Shown here: positions 41,079 through 51,700 of the stretch, in pieces
How the letters are laid out: each line of letters starts with the position of its first letter
How positions within the stretch are numbered: the first letter of the stretch is position 1
Source: Lachnospiraceae bacterium
Lineage (GTDB): Bacteria > Bacillota > Clostridia > Lachnospirales > Lachnospiraceae
NCBI GenBank assembly: GCA_029007885.1
Contig: JAQXIR010000024.1
Location: forward strand, 1-64,000
Length of the DNA stretch: 64,000 bases
Reading direction: 5' to 3'
Program-made: the position numbers and the translations under genes
Notes under the pieces: generated by a model
Database searches by the model: none
What the model was told of the DNA's origin: nothing
Seen by the model: the letters and a program-made list of their open reading frames with translations, nothing else

Positions 41079-41243
41079 TTAAGAATTGAGCGGTAATCTG
41101 GTGTAATGACGTTTTACCGGTTCGGATTCCGTCTCATCCGGATTTTCGCAATGGTCTTCAAAATATCTGCTGACATAATAAACACCTGCAGCAATTGCAG
41201 ATAACGCTGCAAGTATGAAAATAATCTTTTTCAATAATTTCAT
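41079..41243 (-). CDS. Small single-TM protein, 54 aa (not in ORF track)
   Basis: MKLLKKIIFILAALSAIAAGVYYVSRYFEDHCENPDETESEPVKRHYTRLPLNS preceded by AGGAAGGAGAATTTTT. Confidence 0.7.
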   Translation of the reverse strand: MKLLKKIIFILAALSAIAAGVYYVSRYFEDHCENPDETESEPVKRHYTRLPLNS

Positions 41244-41403
41244 AAAAATTCTCCTTCCTGTAGGATACGGAAAGTATTTCCTTATTGTTATATTTTAATA
41301 CAGATACAAAAAAATGTAAACATTTTCAGAGAATGCCATTGCCCGAAAACAGGGAATGTGATATGATTAAGGTCGACTGACATAGTCAATGAGGTGAGCT
41401 ACC

Positions 41404-42009
41404 ATGAATGAAAAATTTTTTGATTTGAACAGAGAAAAGCAGGACAGAATGATTAATGCAGCACTTAAAATTTTCGCACAAAACGGCTATCGCCACGCCA
41501 GTACCGATGTGATTGTCAAAGAGGCCGGTATCAGCAAAGGACTGCTTTTTCATTACTTTACAAGCAAAAAGGGACTGTATGTTTTCCTGTTTGATTATAG
41601 TGTTAAATATATGCTTTTTGAGTATTCCCGTACTATTTCCCAGAAAGAAACGGATTATTTTAAAATCCGTAAGGAAATCGAGGCCGCAAAACTAAATGTT
41701 CTTCGCAATTATCCCTATATGAATCAGTTTATCGAAAAAGGACTTTTAGAGAACCAGCTGGATGTTATTGAAGAGACGGAGGAAACAAGAAACATTTATC
41801 TTACACAGATGGCTGCCTATTATGCCCAAGGAAAAAAGGGGAAACTGCGCAAAGGGATTGACGATGAAAAACTGGAAACACTCATTCGCTATAGTGTTGA
41901 TGGTCTGACAAAAGATCAGGTGCGAACAGATTCTTACCAGCCGGAGATGCTCTATGAACAAATATGTGAGTATCTTGACGTCATCCGGACAATAGCCATC
42001 GAAGAATAA
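41404..42009 (+). CDS. TetR/AcrR family transcriptional regulator
   Basis: MINAALKIFAQNGYRHASTDVIVKEAGISKGLLFHYFTSKKGLYVFLFDY. Confidence 0.92.
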   Translation: MNEKFFDLNREKQDRMINAALKIFAQNGYRHASTDVIVKEAGISKGLLFHYFTSKKGLYVFLFDYSVKYMLFEYSRTISQKETDYFKIRKEIEAAKLNVLRNYPYMNQFIEKGLLENQLDVIEETEETRNIYLTQMAAYYAQGKKGKLRKGIDDEKLETLIRYSVDGLTKDQVRTDSYQPEMLYEQICEYLDVIRTIAIEE

Positions 42010-42011
42010 GG

Positions 42012-42773
42012 CTATTTTTTCTGCTTATATACAGGATCGGCGGGATAACCACCCTTCAATTTCTGCATACAGTTTTGCAATGCTTCACGGGAGTTTTTCC
42101 AGTCGGCATCCTTGTTTCGGTAGTCGAATTTTTCAATCAGCCAGGAAACATCTTCATAAAGGCGGTTTAAATTTGTTTCCATCAGAGAAAACATCTGTGG
42201 GAAAAATAGCGCTTTTTGTTTGTCATTTAGATGGCTTTCTGCTACATTGCAAAGATCCTTAAAGTGAGGGAGACAAAATCCTTTGCTCTCCAAAATCTTT
42301 TTTTGAAATTCGCCATCTTTTTTATAGAGTTCAAAAAAAGTATCAAGATAGCGGGCATAATGCTCTTGAAACTGGTTACAGATAAAGCAGGAATCTTCTT
42401 TTTCCTGTACCCAGGCATTTACCGTATTCTGTCCGGGAACATCTGATTTTCTGCGAATCAGGGTCGGGGAGGAAGACGGTCTGTATTTCTCAAATGCAGA
42501 ATGCATTTCTTTATTTATGAGTGCGAGATGCGTTTTTAAAATCCATGCATTTCCGAGTGTATTGCCATAGTCATACATTTTCTTGAAATGAGTCCGGCAG
42601 AATCCTGCTTTATCGGTTTTGGCGCGGACATCACTTTCCATATAAGAAGAACCGCTTCCAAGAACAAAATCCATCAAATCCTGTTCAATTTTTCGCTCGA
42701 TATAACAAAAGGGACATTCATCCTGTGCATTTACCGCATCATTTAAAGGAATGGTATATAATTTTTCTTTCAT
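42012..42773 (-). CDS. DUF6062-like protein with CxxC motifs
   Basis: LYTIPLNDAVNAQDECPFCYIERKIEQDLMDFVLG...CRTHFKKMYDYGNTLGNAW...CFICNQF. Confidence 0.65.
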   Translation of the reverse strand: MKEKLYTIPLNDAVNAQDECPFCYIERKIEQDLMDFVLGSGSSYMESDVRAKTDKAGFCRTHFKKMYDYGNTLGNAWILKTHLALINKEMHSAFEKYRPSSSPTLIRRKSDVPGQNTVNAWVQEKEDSCFICNQFQEHYARYLDTFFELYKKDGEFQKKILESKGFCLPHFKDLCNVAESHLNDKQKALFFPQMFSLMETNLNRLYEDVSWLIEKFDYRNKDADWKNSREALQNCMQKLKGGYPADPVYKQKK

Positions 42774-42905
42774 ATGCTTATCTCCTATATGAATTGAATC
42801 TTAGGTATATTATATCATTTTTTGAGAAAAATCGGAAAACATTCTTGACCTTTCTTCTGTTTGCGATTACCATAGGAAAAGAGTAAATTCGTCAGGAGGA
42901 GAAAA

Positions 42906-44249
42906 ATGAGTAAAGAAACGAAAACTATCGGCAACGAAGCAATTTATGATGCCAAAGAACTCGGGATGCCCAAAATGTTGGTTTTGGGACTTCAGCATAT
43001 GTTTGCCATGTTTGGCGCAACGGTGCTGGTTCCGGCTTTGACAGGTCTTAGTGTTTCCACCACGCTGTTATTTGCGGGACTTGGAACATTACTGTTTCAC
43101 TTCCTTTCCAAAGGAAAGGTACCGGCATTCTTAGGTTCCTCTTTTGCTTATCTGGCAGGATATTGGGCAATTGCACCAAATAAGGAACCGGAGCTGCTTC
43201 CGTATGCATGTTTCGGCGTAGCATGTTCAGGTCTTCTTTATCTTTTACTGTCAGCATTGATTAAGGCGTTCGGAACAAGGAAAGTTATGAGATATTTCCC
43301 ACCGATCGTAACAGGACCGATTATCATTGCAATCGGACTAAACCTTTCCAAATCGGCAATTGACAATTGTGCTAATTCCTGGTTGATTGCTATTATTGCA
43401 ATTGCGATTGTAATTATCTGTAACATCTGGGGAAAAGGTATGGTGAAGATTATACCGATTATTCTGGGTGTTGTTGGTTCCTATGTTATAGCAGCAATCG
43501 CAGGACAGGTTGATTTTACACCGGTAAAAGAAGCAGCATGGATTGGTCTTCCGATTCATTGGGACAATACGGTATTCTCATTATTTAAGAATCCGGATGT
43601 TTCCTTATTACTGACAGCAGTTATTACCATCATGCCGATTGCGCTTGCAACGATGGTAGAACATATCGGTGATATTTCAGCAATTTCTTCCACAGTGGGA
43701 AAGAACTATATTAAAGAACCGGGTCTTCACAGAACTCTTCTGGGAGATGGACTTGCCACTATTCTTGCATCATTATTCGGTGCACCGGCAAATACAACAT
43801 ACGGTGAGAATACAGGGGTTCTGACATTGACAAGAGTATTTGATCCGCTTGTAATCAGACTGGCAGCATTGTTTGCGATTCTGTTTTCCTTCTGCCCGAA
43901 GATTTCCGCATTGATCAGTTGTATGCCGGCAGCCACAATGGGCGGTGTTTCTCTTGTATTATACGGAATGATTTCCGCAGTCGGTGTACGAAACGTTGTA
44001 GAAAATAAAGTAGACTTTTCAAAAAGCCGCAATGTTATCATTGCAGCATTGATTCTTGTACTTTCCATTGGTATCAATTATTCCAGCATCGGAGCAATTG
44101 CTTTCACAATCGGAAGTGTCACAATCAGTTTGTCCGGTCTTGCAGTTGGTTCCTTAGTCGGAATTATTTTAAATGCAGTGCTTCCGGGAAAAGATTATAA
44201 CTACAATGAAGAAACACCTGACCAGACAGGCGTTAATTTCGAAGTGTAA
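42906..44249 (+). CDS. uraA: Uracil/xanthine permease (NCS2 family)
   Basis: LQHMFAMFGATVLVPALTGLSVSTTLLFAGLGTLLFH...GTPA-type region FGAPANTTYGENTGVLTLTRV. Confidence 0.92.
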   Translation: MSKETKTIGNEAIYDAKELGMPKMLVLGLQHMFAMFGATVLVPALTGLSVSTTLLFAGLGTLLFHFLSKGKVPAFLGSSFAYLAGYWAIAPNKEPELLPYACFGVACSGLLYLLLSALIKAFGTRKVMRYFPPIVTGPIIIAIGLNLSKSAIDNCANSWLIAIIAIAIVIICNIWGKGMVKIIPIILGVVGSYVIAAIAGQVDFTPVKEAAWIGLPIHWDNTVFSLFKNPDVSLLLTAVITIMPIALATMVEHIGDISAISSTVGKNYIKEPGLHRTLLGDGLATILASLFGAPANTTYGENTGVLTLTRVFDPLVIRLAALFAILFSFCPKISALISCMPAATMGGVSLVLYGMISAVGVRNVVENKVDFSKSRNVIIAALILVLSIGINYSSIGAIAFTIGSVTISLSGLAVGSLVGIILNAVLPGKDYNYNEETPDQTGVNFEV

Positions 44250-45024
44250 GGTATAAATCAAAAATTGTATCAAACACATAATCAGGTTGAAAGAGGGTCT
44301 TTTCAAGATCCTCTTTTTTTGCTTCTCCGGTCAGAACAAGAGCGGTTTCTACGCCTGCATTAATACCGCATGCGATATCGGTATACAGACGATCTCCGAC
44401 AACAAGTGTTTCTTCGGAAGAAAATCCGGAAGCCTTCATACAGAATTCCACAACTTCTTTATTCGGTTTTCCTAAATAGACCGGTGTCTTATCAGTTGTA
44501 TATTCCAACATTTTGCAGATTGCACCGCAGTCCGGAATGAATCCAAAATCAATCGGGCAGCGCAGATCGGGATTGGTGGCATAATATGGAACATCAAGCG
44601 TTTCTAAAATCTCACTTGCGACACAAAGCTTTTGATAAGTTATTTCACTGTCGTAGGCAACGACCACACAGGCAATCTCATCCTCTTTTTTTTCTGTGAC
44701 AAGTAGCCCGTTTTTTCGTAATTCCGCAATGTAGGATGCAGTCCCCAACACATAAATTAATTTTCCGGAATAATGCTCCTTTAAGAAGTTCAGCGTCATT
44801 GTTCCCGAGGTGACAAAGTCACCGGGAACTGTAGTAAGTCCGAAAGCATTCTGAAACTTCTCTACATAGTCCTGTCCGCTTTTGGTGGAATTATTTGTAA
44901 TGAAATAAGCTTTTCCGCCGATTTCTTCAATCCACTGAAAAAGTTCTCTGGAACCTTTATAAAGCGTGTCGCCGACAGCGATGGTTCCGTCAATATCAAA
45001 TAAAAACAATTTCTTATTTTTCAT
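44233..45024 (-). CDS. HAD-IIA family hydrolase (NagD-like)
   Basis: FLFDIDGTIAVGDTLYKGS...ITNNSTKS...GKPNKEVVEFC...VVGDRLYTDIACGINAG. Confidence 0.92.
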   Translation of the reverse strand: MKNKKLFLFDIDGTIAVGDTLYKGSRELFQWIEEIGGKAYFITNNSTKSGQDYVEKFQNAFGLTTVPGDFVTSGTMTLNFLKEHYSGKLIYVLGTASYIAELRKNGLLVTEKKEDEIACVVVAYDSEITYQKLCVASEILETLDVPYYATNPDLRCPIDFGFIPDCGAICKMLEYTTDKTPVYLGKPNKEVVEFCMKASGFSSEETLVVGDRLYTDIACGINAGVETALVLTGEAKKEDLEKTLFQPDYVFDTIFDLYLTLRN

Positions 45025-45060
45025 AACAAGTCCTCAATTCATATAGTAGTGGAGATATAT

Positions 45061-45175
45061 ATAATTCTATTTAACCAACCGCCTGTGGGGAAAAGGTTTC
45101 TTAAAAGGTGCGCTCTCGCTCCGTGAAAAACGTAGGAAACCTTTTCCCCACAGGCGGTTACAGAAATAGAATTAT
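45061..45175. repeat. Long inverted repeat (hairpin element 2)
   Basis: ATAATTCTATTT (45061-45072) / AAATAGAATTAT (45164-45175); ACCGCCTGTGGGGAAAAGGTTTC (45078-45100) / GAAACCTTTTCCCCACAGGCGGT (45136-45158). Confidence 0.92.
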
Positions 45176-45261
45176 TTATATTCTATCATATTGTATAGAT
45201 TTTAATCAAATTTCTGAGTGGATGTGCTATACTGTTTTAAAAAGGCTGTAGGAGGTTATGC

Positions 45262-48200
45262 ATGAGTCTGCAGATTGTGACCGGTGGAAGCGGATCCGGA
45301 AAGAGTACCGCGGTATATCAAAGAGTAATAGAAGCAAGCAGGCAGAATCCGAAACGAAATTATTTTGTAATTGTTCCGGATCAGTTTACGATGCAGACCC
45401 AGATGGACCTGGTGACGATGAGCGATTGCGGCGGTATCATGAACATCGATGTTTTAAGCCTCAACAGGCTGGCACACCGCATTTTTGAAGAAACAGGCGG
45501 AGCACGCAAACCGGTTCTGGATGATACCGGCAAGAGTCTTGTTTTGCGCAAAATTGCCGGTGACCTAAAAGAGCAGATTCCTGTTCTTGGCAGTAATTTG
45601 GAAAAACAGGGATATATTCATGAAGTAAAATCCGCAATTTCTGAGTTTATGCAATACGGAATCGGATGCAGTCAGCTGGAAGAACTGACGGAATATGCGA
45701 AACAAAGAGGCGCATTATACTATAAATTAAAAGATTTACAGGTGTTATATCAGGGATTTTTAAATTATATCAGTGAGAATTATATTACAACGGAAGAATT
45801 GATGGACATTTTGGCGCAGGAACTCTACCGCTCACAACTTATCAAGGATTCAGTTGTTGTTTTTGATGGATTTACCGGGTTTACTCCGATTCAGATGAAT
45901 GTCATTGGCACATTAATGGAGTTATGTAAACAAGTTGTCGTAACCATAACGATTGACGGAGCAGAAAATCCGGATGAAGAAGACGGAGAACAAAAATTAT
46001 TTTTCTTTGCCAAAAAAACGGTAAGGGGATTAAAAAAGGAAGCACAAAAGCGTCATGTTGTCATTGAACCTGATATCCGCCTGCAGGAGCCGGTTGTAAA
46101 ACGATATGAGGGAAAAGAGGAACTGGCATTTTTGGAAAAGAATCTTTTCCGTTATCCGCTTCGGACTTTCCCGGGGAAAACGCAACAACAAATTCAACTC
46201 TCCGGCTATGAGGATATCAGCATGGAAATCCGAAATACCTGTTTGAAAATTCGCTCTCTGCTAAATGAGACTTCCTGTGCTTACCGGGATATCGCACTGA
46301 TTGTCGGAGATCTTGCCTCTTATGAGAGTGAAATCGAAGAAATGTTTATGAAATATTCCATTCCCGTATTTATAGATAAAACGAGGGGAATCGAACTGAA
46401 TCCGTTTATAGAATTAATCAAGGCCTCTTTCGATATTATTTTGGAAAATTTCAGTTTTGAATCGGTATTCCACTATTTGAGAAGCGGGCTTGCCGATTTT
46501 ACGATGGAGGAAACGGACGCACTGGAAAACTATGTGCTGGAACTGGGTATCCGTGGAAAAAAGGCGTGGAGCCATACGTTTGCAAAACGGACAAAACAGA
46601 TGAAAAAGCAGGAGAATGCTTTACAAAATCTTGAGTTGTTCAATGAAATGCGGGAGAGACTTTTGGAACAGCTAAGCCCATTGCTTACCGGAACAAGTGA
46701 AGACGGAGAAAAGGAAATGCGTCTTACAACAAAGTTTACGGTTCGCGAACTGATTGAAAGGTTGTACGGATTCCTTGTAAAAAATAATGTCGAACAAAAA
46801 CTTTTTGCTTATCAGAAAATGTTTGAAGAGCAAAAAGATGATACACGGGCACGCGAGTATGCGCAGATTTATCGCTTGATTATGGAACTGCTCGATCAAA
46901 TCATGGAATTGATTGGCGAAGAAGAAATGAATATCCGGGAGTTTGCGGATATTTTAGAGGCGGGATTTGGTGAAATAGAAGTCGGTACCATTCCACAGGG
47001 GGTTGACAGAGTGATTGTCGGGGATATGGAACGTACCCGCCTAAAACCGGTGAAATATCTGTTCTTTTTAGGACTGAATGATGGATTTATTCCGAAAAAC
47101 GCTTCGAAAGGCGGAATTATTTCCGATATTGACAGAGAATTTCTGACTGAGAGCAACATGGAACTGGCACCTTCCCCCAGACAGCAGATGTATATTCAGA
47201 AGTACTATCTGTATCTCAATCTGACAAAACCGTCAGAAAAATTATTTCTTTCCTATGCAGGAATGGACCTTGCCGGAAAGACCATACGTCCTTCTTATCT
47301 CGTGGCAACAATTGAAAAGATGTTTCCACAGTGCAAAAAAGAAGAGAAGAAAAAAGTGTGGGCAGTAGGAAACGAATACGAAGCAAAAGAGTACGTTAGC
47401 AGTCTGATGCGCAAATATGTTGACGATACGATAACGGATGAAGAAAAAACATCCTTGGAAAAACTGCTTACTTATTTTTCAACGGAAGAAAGCGGAAAAA
47501 TTTTCCTGGAAAATATAATAGCAAAGGGATTCTCCCGATACCACGGTTCAAATATTGAGAGGGCGGCTGCGGTTGCCTTGTACGGAGAAACGATTCTTTC
47601 GAGTGTCAGCAGAATGGAGCAGTATGCTTCCTGCGCGTATTCTTATTTTCTGCGGTACGGACTTTCACTGCAGGAACGGGAGCTCTATGGATTCGAAGAC
47701 CGCGACATTGGGACAATCTTTCATGATGTACTGGAAATGTTTGCCGCTAAACTTGGGGAAAAGGGATATACCTGGTTTGATTTCCCCAAAAATGTTGGAG
47801 AAGAAATTGTTTCTGCTGCACTGGAAGAGGTGTGCCTTCATTATACCGATGCACTGTTATTTGATCGTGCGGTTACCCGCTACAGCATGATGCGGATGAA
47901 ACGAATTTTAAACCGTGCGGTGAACACGATATCCTATCAACTGCAAAAGGGGAAAATGAAACCGGAATCGTTTGAACTTTCTTTTTCCGTAACGGAGAAT
48001 CTAAATGATATTGATGTGACATTAAGCGAACGGGAAAAAATGAAACTTTCCGGAAGAATCGACAGAATCGATACCTATGAAGATGATGAACATATCTATG
48101 TAAAGGTTGTTGATTACAAATCCGGAAACAAAGATTTTAATCTCACTTCCTTCTATAAAGGAACACAACTGCAGCTTGTGGTTTATATGAATGAAGCCAT

Positions 48201-48726
48201 AAAAGAGGCAAAGGTAAACCATCCGGGAAAAGAACCGGTAAGGGCGGCGCTTCTGTATTATCATGTTGCCGATCCAATGGTTACGGGGGAAGACGGAATG
48301 AATGATGAGATGATTAATCAGAAAATTATTCAGGAACTCCGTTCTCGGGGAATTGTAAACAGTGAGGCAAACGTGATTGAAATACTGGATGCTTCCAAAA
48401 ACAAAAAATCTGACTGTATTCCGATAGAGTATAAAGCAGATGGCTCTTTTTCGGCATCTTCAGATGTTATGACAGATGAAAATATGAAACTGCTGTCTGA
48501 CTTTGCAACCTATCGGTTAAAGAGTATTGGTGTCAAAATCTGTAGAGGAGAAATTCCGATAAATCCTTGCACGCAGGGGAAAAAGGATGCGTGTACATAC
48601 TGTGCTTATCAGGCTGTATGCGGATTTGACACAAAAATTCCCGGCTATGAAAAAACAGAAATTTTAGAGGAAGACGAAGAAGAATTATTTAGAAAAATGA
48701 AAGAGGAAATGGAAGGAGAGGCATGA
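45262..48726 (+). CDS. addB: ATP-dependent helicase/deoxyribonuclease subunit B
   Basis: MSLQIVTGGSGSGKSTAVYQRVIEASR...; C-terminal VVDYKSG nuclease motif and CTYCAYQAVCGFD Fe-S cysteines. Confidence 0.94.
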   Translation: MSLQIVTGGSGSGKSTAVYQRVIEASRQNPKRNYFVIVPDQFTMQTQMDLVTMSDCGGIMNIDVLSLNRLAHRIFEETGGARKPVLDDTGKSLVLRKIAGDLKEQIPVLGSNLEKQGYIHEVKSAISEFMQYGIGCSQLEELTEYAKQRGALYYKLKDLQVLYQGFLNYISENYITTEELMDILAQELYRSQLIKDSVVVFDGFTGFTPIQMNVIGTLMELCKQVVVTITIDGAENPDEEDGEQKLFFFAKKTVRGLKKEAQKRHVVIEPDIRLQEPVVKRYEGKEELAFLEKNLFRYPLRTFPGKTQQQIQLSGYEDISMEIRNTCLKIRSLLNETSCAYRDIALIVGDLASYESEIEEMFMKYSIPVFIDKTRGIELNPFIELIKASFDIILENFSFESVFHYLRSGLADFTMEETDALENYVLELGIRGKKAWSHTFAKRTKQMKKQENALQNLELFNEMRERLLEQLSPLLTGTSEDGEKEMRLTTKFTVRELIERLYGFLVKNNVEQKLFAYQKMFEEQKDDTRAREYAQIYRLIMELLDQIMELIGEEEMNIREFADILEAGFGEIEVGTIPQGVDRVIVGDMERTRLKPVKYLFFLGLNDGFIPKNASKGGIISDIDREFLTESNMELAPSPRQQMYIQKYYLYLNLTKPSEKLFLSYAGMDLAGKTIRPSYLVATIEKMFPQCKKEEKKKVWAVGNEYEAKEYVSSLMRKYVDDTITDEEKTSLEKLLTYFSTEESGKIFLENIIAKGFSRYHGSNIERAAAVALYGETILSSVSRMEQYASCAYSYFLRYGLSLQERELYGFEDRDIGTIFHDVLEMFAAKLGEKGYTWFDFPKNVGEEIVSAALEEVCLHYTDALLFDRAVTRYSMMRMKRILNRAVNTISYQLQKGKMKPESFELSFSVTENLNDIDVTLSEREKMKLSGRIDRIDTYEDDEHIYVKVVDYKSGNKDFNLTSFYKGTQLQLVVYMNEAIKEAKVNHPGKEPVRAALLYYHVADPMVTGEDGMNDEMINQKIIQELRSRGIVNSEANVIEILDASKNKKSDCIPIEYKADGSFSASSDVMTDENMKLLSDFATYRLKSIGVKICRGEIPINPCTQGKKDACTYCAYQAVCGFDTKIPGYEKTEILEEDEEELFRKMKEEMEGEA

Positions 48727-51700
48727 TGGGAGTCTGCTTTACAGAAGACCAGTTGAAGGTTATTACCTTGCGGGAGCGGAACATTTTAGTGTCGGCAGCA
48801 GCCGGAAGCGGAAAGACAACCGTCCTGGTGGAACGAATTATTCAATTAATCAGCGATGAGAAACATCCTGTTGATATCGACCGTCTTTTGGTTGTGACAT
48901 TTACGAATGCCGCAGCAGCTTCCATGCGCGAAAAAATCAGTGATGCGATTGCCGCTAAATTGAGTGAACAGCCACAGAATGAGCATTTACAGAAACAGGC
49001 AACATTATTGCATAATGCACTGATTACGACAATTCACAGCTTCTGCCTTTTCTTAATACGTAATAATTTTAACGATATCGGATTAGATCCTGGCTTTCGT
49101 GTAGCAGACGAAGGAGAAATCAAATTGCTACAGGAAACAGTCATGCAGGATTTGCTGGAAGAACTCTTTGCAAAACAGGATGCGGCTTTTTTAAAAATGG
49201 CAGATCGTTTTATCACAGGAAACACAATGAACGGTCTTACCCAAATCTTATTTTCTCTTTACAAACATGCCATGAGTGATCCGTTTCCGGAAGAATGGCT
49301 GAAAAGACGTCTTGGAGATTATCATGCCGAAACGGAAGAAGAATTGCAGGAAACGGAATGGATGCATTTCCTGGATACTTTTACAAAACGTAATATCGAA
49401 GAATGCATGAAAACGACAAAGGAAAACATAAAGATTTGTGAGCAGCCGGATGGTCCTTATATGTATCTTACAGCTCTTGAACAAGACATTGCACTTTTGG
49501 AAAAGGCACAGGCGTGCAGTTCATTTTCACAATATTGCGCTTTCTTTGAGGCGCTTTCTTTTGCGAAACTTGCTACGAAAAAGGATACCAGTGTCGACCC
49601 GTTGAAAAGGGAAACCGTTAAGGCGGCTCGTGATAACATGAAAGACGTTATGCAGGACTTGAGGAAAAAGTATTATTCTGCTTCTCCTGCATCCGTTTTA
49701 GCCGGGATGGCGGAAAATGAAGAAATCGTCAGAACGCTTAGTGAGACCGTCATGGAATTTCTCAAACGGTTTCAGGCAGCAAAGCGGGACAAGAAGCTGA
49801 TTGATTTTTCTGACATGGAACATCTGGCACTGCAGATTCTTCTGGTAAAAGAAGACGGACGGTATGTTCCGTCTAAAACGGCGCTTGATTATCGCAGTTA
49901 TTTTAAAGAAATTATGGTGGATGAATATCAGGATTCCAACCTTGTGCAGGAGTGGATTCTAAAGACGGTTTCAGGAGAAGATGACGGCTGTTTTAATCGT
50001 TTTATGGTCGGAGATGTAAAACAGAGCATCTACAAATTCCGCCTTGCCTGCCCGCAGATTTTTATGGAAAAATATGATACTTATCAAAAAGAAGAAAGTA
50101 AAACGCAAAGAATTGACCTTTCGCAGAATTATCGAAGTCGTAAGGAAGTTATTGAAGGAGTGAATACCCTTTTTTACCGGTTAATGGACAGGGAACTTGG
50201 AGAAGTCGTTTACGATAAAGAGTGTGCCCTGTATCCGGGAGCACAATTTCCACAGGAAGAAGCAGGAAAGCCATCACAATACCTTCCGGAGATTCTTCTG
50301 ATTGAAAAGGATGACAGTAAACGTTCAAAACAGGAGCAGGAGGCAGAAGCCATTGCAGGCAGAATCAGGGAAATGATTCAGACGCTGCAGGTGCGGAATG
50401 AAGAAGACGGTACAATGAGAAAAGCCTCCTATCGTGACATTGTCATTCTGCTGCGAAACAACAGCGGATGGGATGAAGTGTTTAAAAAAGTGTTGGAACA
50501 GGAAGGAATTCCGGTATGCATTGCTACCAAAACCGGATATTTTTCCACCAATGAAATTCGTACCGTCATGAATTTTCTGCGGGTTGTGGACAATCCAAGA
50601 CAGGACATTCCGCTCTTTGGAACGATGAAATCCTGCTTTGGAAAATTTAGTGATGAAGAAACCGCTTATATCCGTGCTGTGGGCGGGGAAAATCTTTATG
50701 AAGCATTGCAGCTTTATGCAAAAAGAAAGACACAGGATGCAAAAGAGACGGAACTTTCGCTAAAGTGTCAGCGATTTCTTTCGTTTTTGCAAAAATATCG
50801 CAATATGGTTTCTTACGAACCGATTCATAAGATTCTTCGAAAGCTTTTCCTGGAAACAGGATATCTGTATGAGATAGCAGCCCTTCCGGGAGGGGAGCAA
50901 CGCCTTGCCAATGTCAATATGCTGTTAGAAAAGGCTGAAAACTTTGAAAAAACAACTTACAGCGGCTTGTTCTATTTTATTCGTTATATGGAACAGATTC
51001 AAAAATATGATGTAGATTATGGGGAAGCAGGAATTCTTGATGAAAATGCGGACGTCGTTCGGATTATGAGCATCCATAAGAGCAAAGGACTGGAATTCCC
51101 GATTTGCTTTGTTGCAGGGCTTTCCAAAAAGTTTAATATGAACGACGCAAGAGAGTCTGTTATCTGCGATACGGATTATGGAATCGCAATGGATTATGTA
51201 AACCTTGAGAAAAGAGTAAAATACAGTGACCTGCGAAAGAAAGTAATTGCAGAGAAAATCCGTCGGGACAATCTTTCCGAAGAACTGCGTGTTCTCTATG
51301 TGGCGCTGACAAGAGCGAAAGAAAAACTGGTTTTATGCGGACTGACCGAAAATATCGAAAAACTGCTTGGCAAATTTAAGCAGGAAATGCCGGAAACGGA
51401 AGAAAACAAAAAAGTACTGCCGCTTTCTGCAAGGCTGTCGGCAGCATCATATATGGAGTGGATTATGGCTGCACTTTATGGGGAAAATTCATCGGCACAG
51501 CAAGAGCCTTGCTTTATTGTTCGCAGTGTATTGCCGGAAGAAACCGTAAACCAGCAGATTGATACAAAGATTGCAGAAGACAGAAAAAAAGAAAAACTGC
51601 GGGTACAGATGGAAAACCGGGAAAAACCGGATGAAGAACTGGTAAAGCAACTCCATTTTCGGTATGCACATGAGAATTTGCAGAACCTGTATACCAAAAC

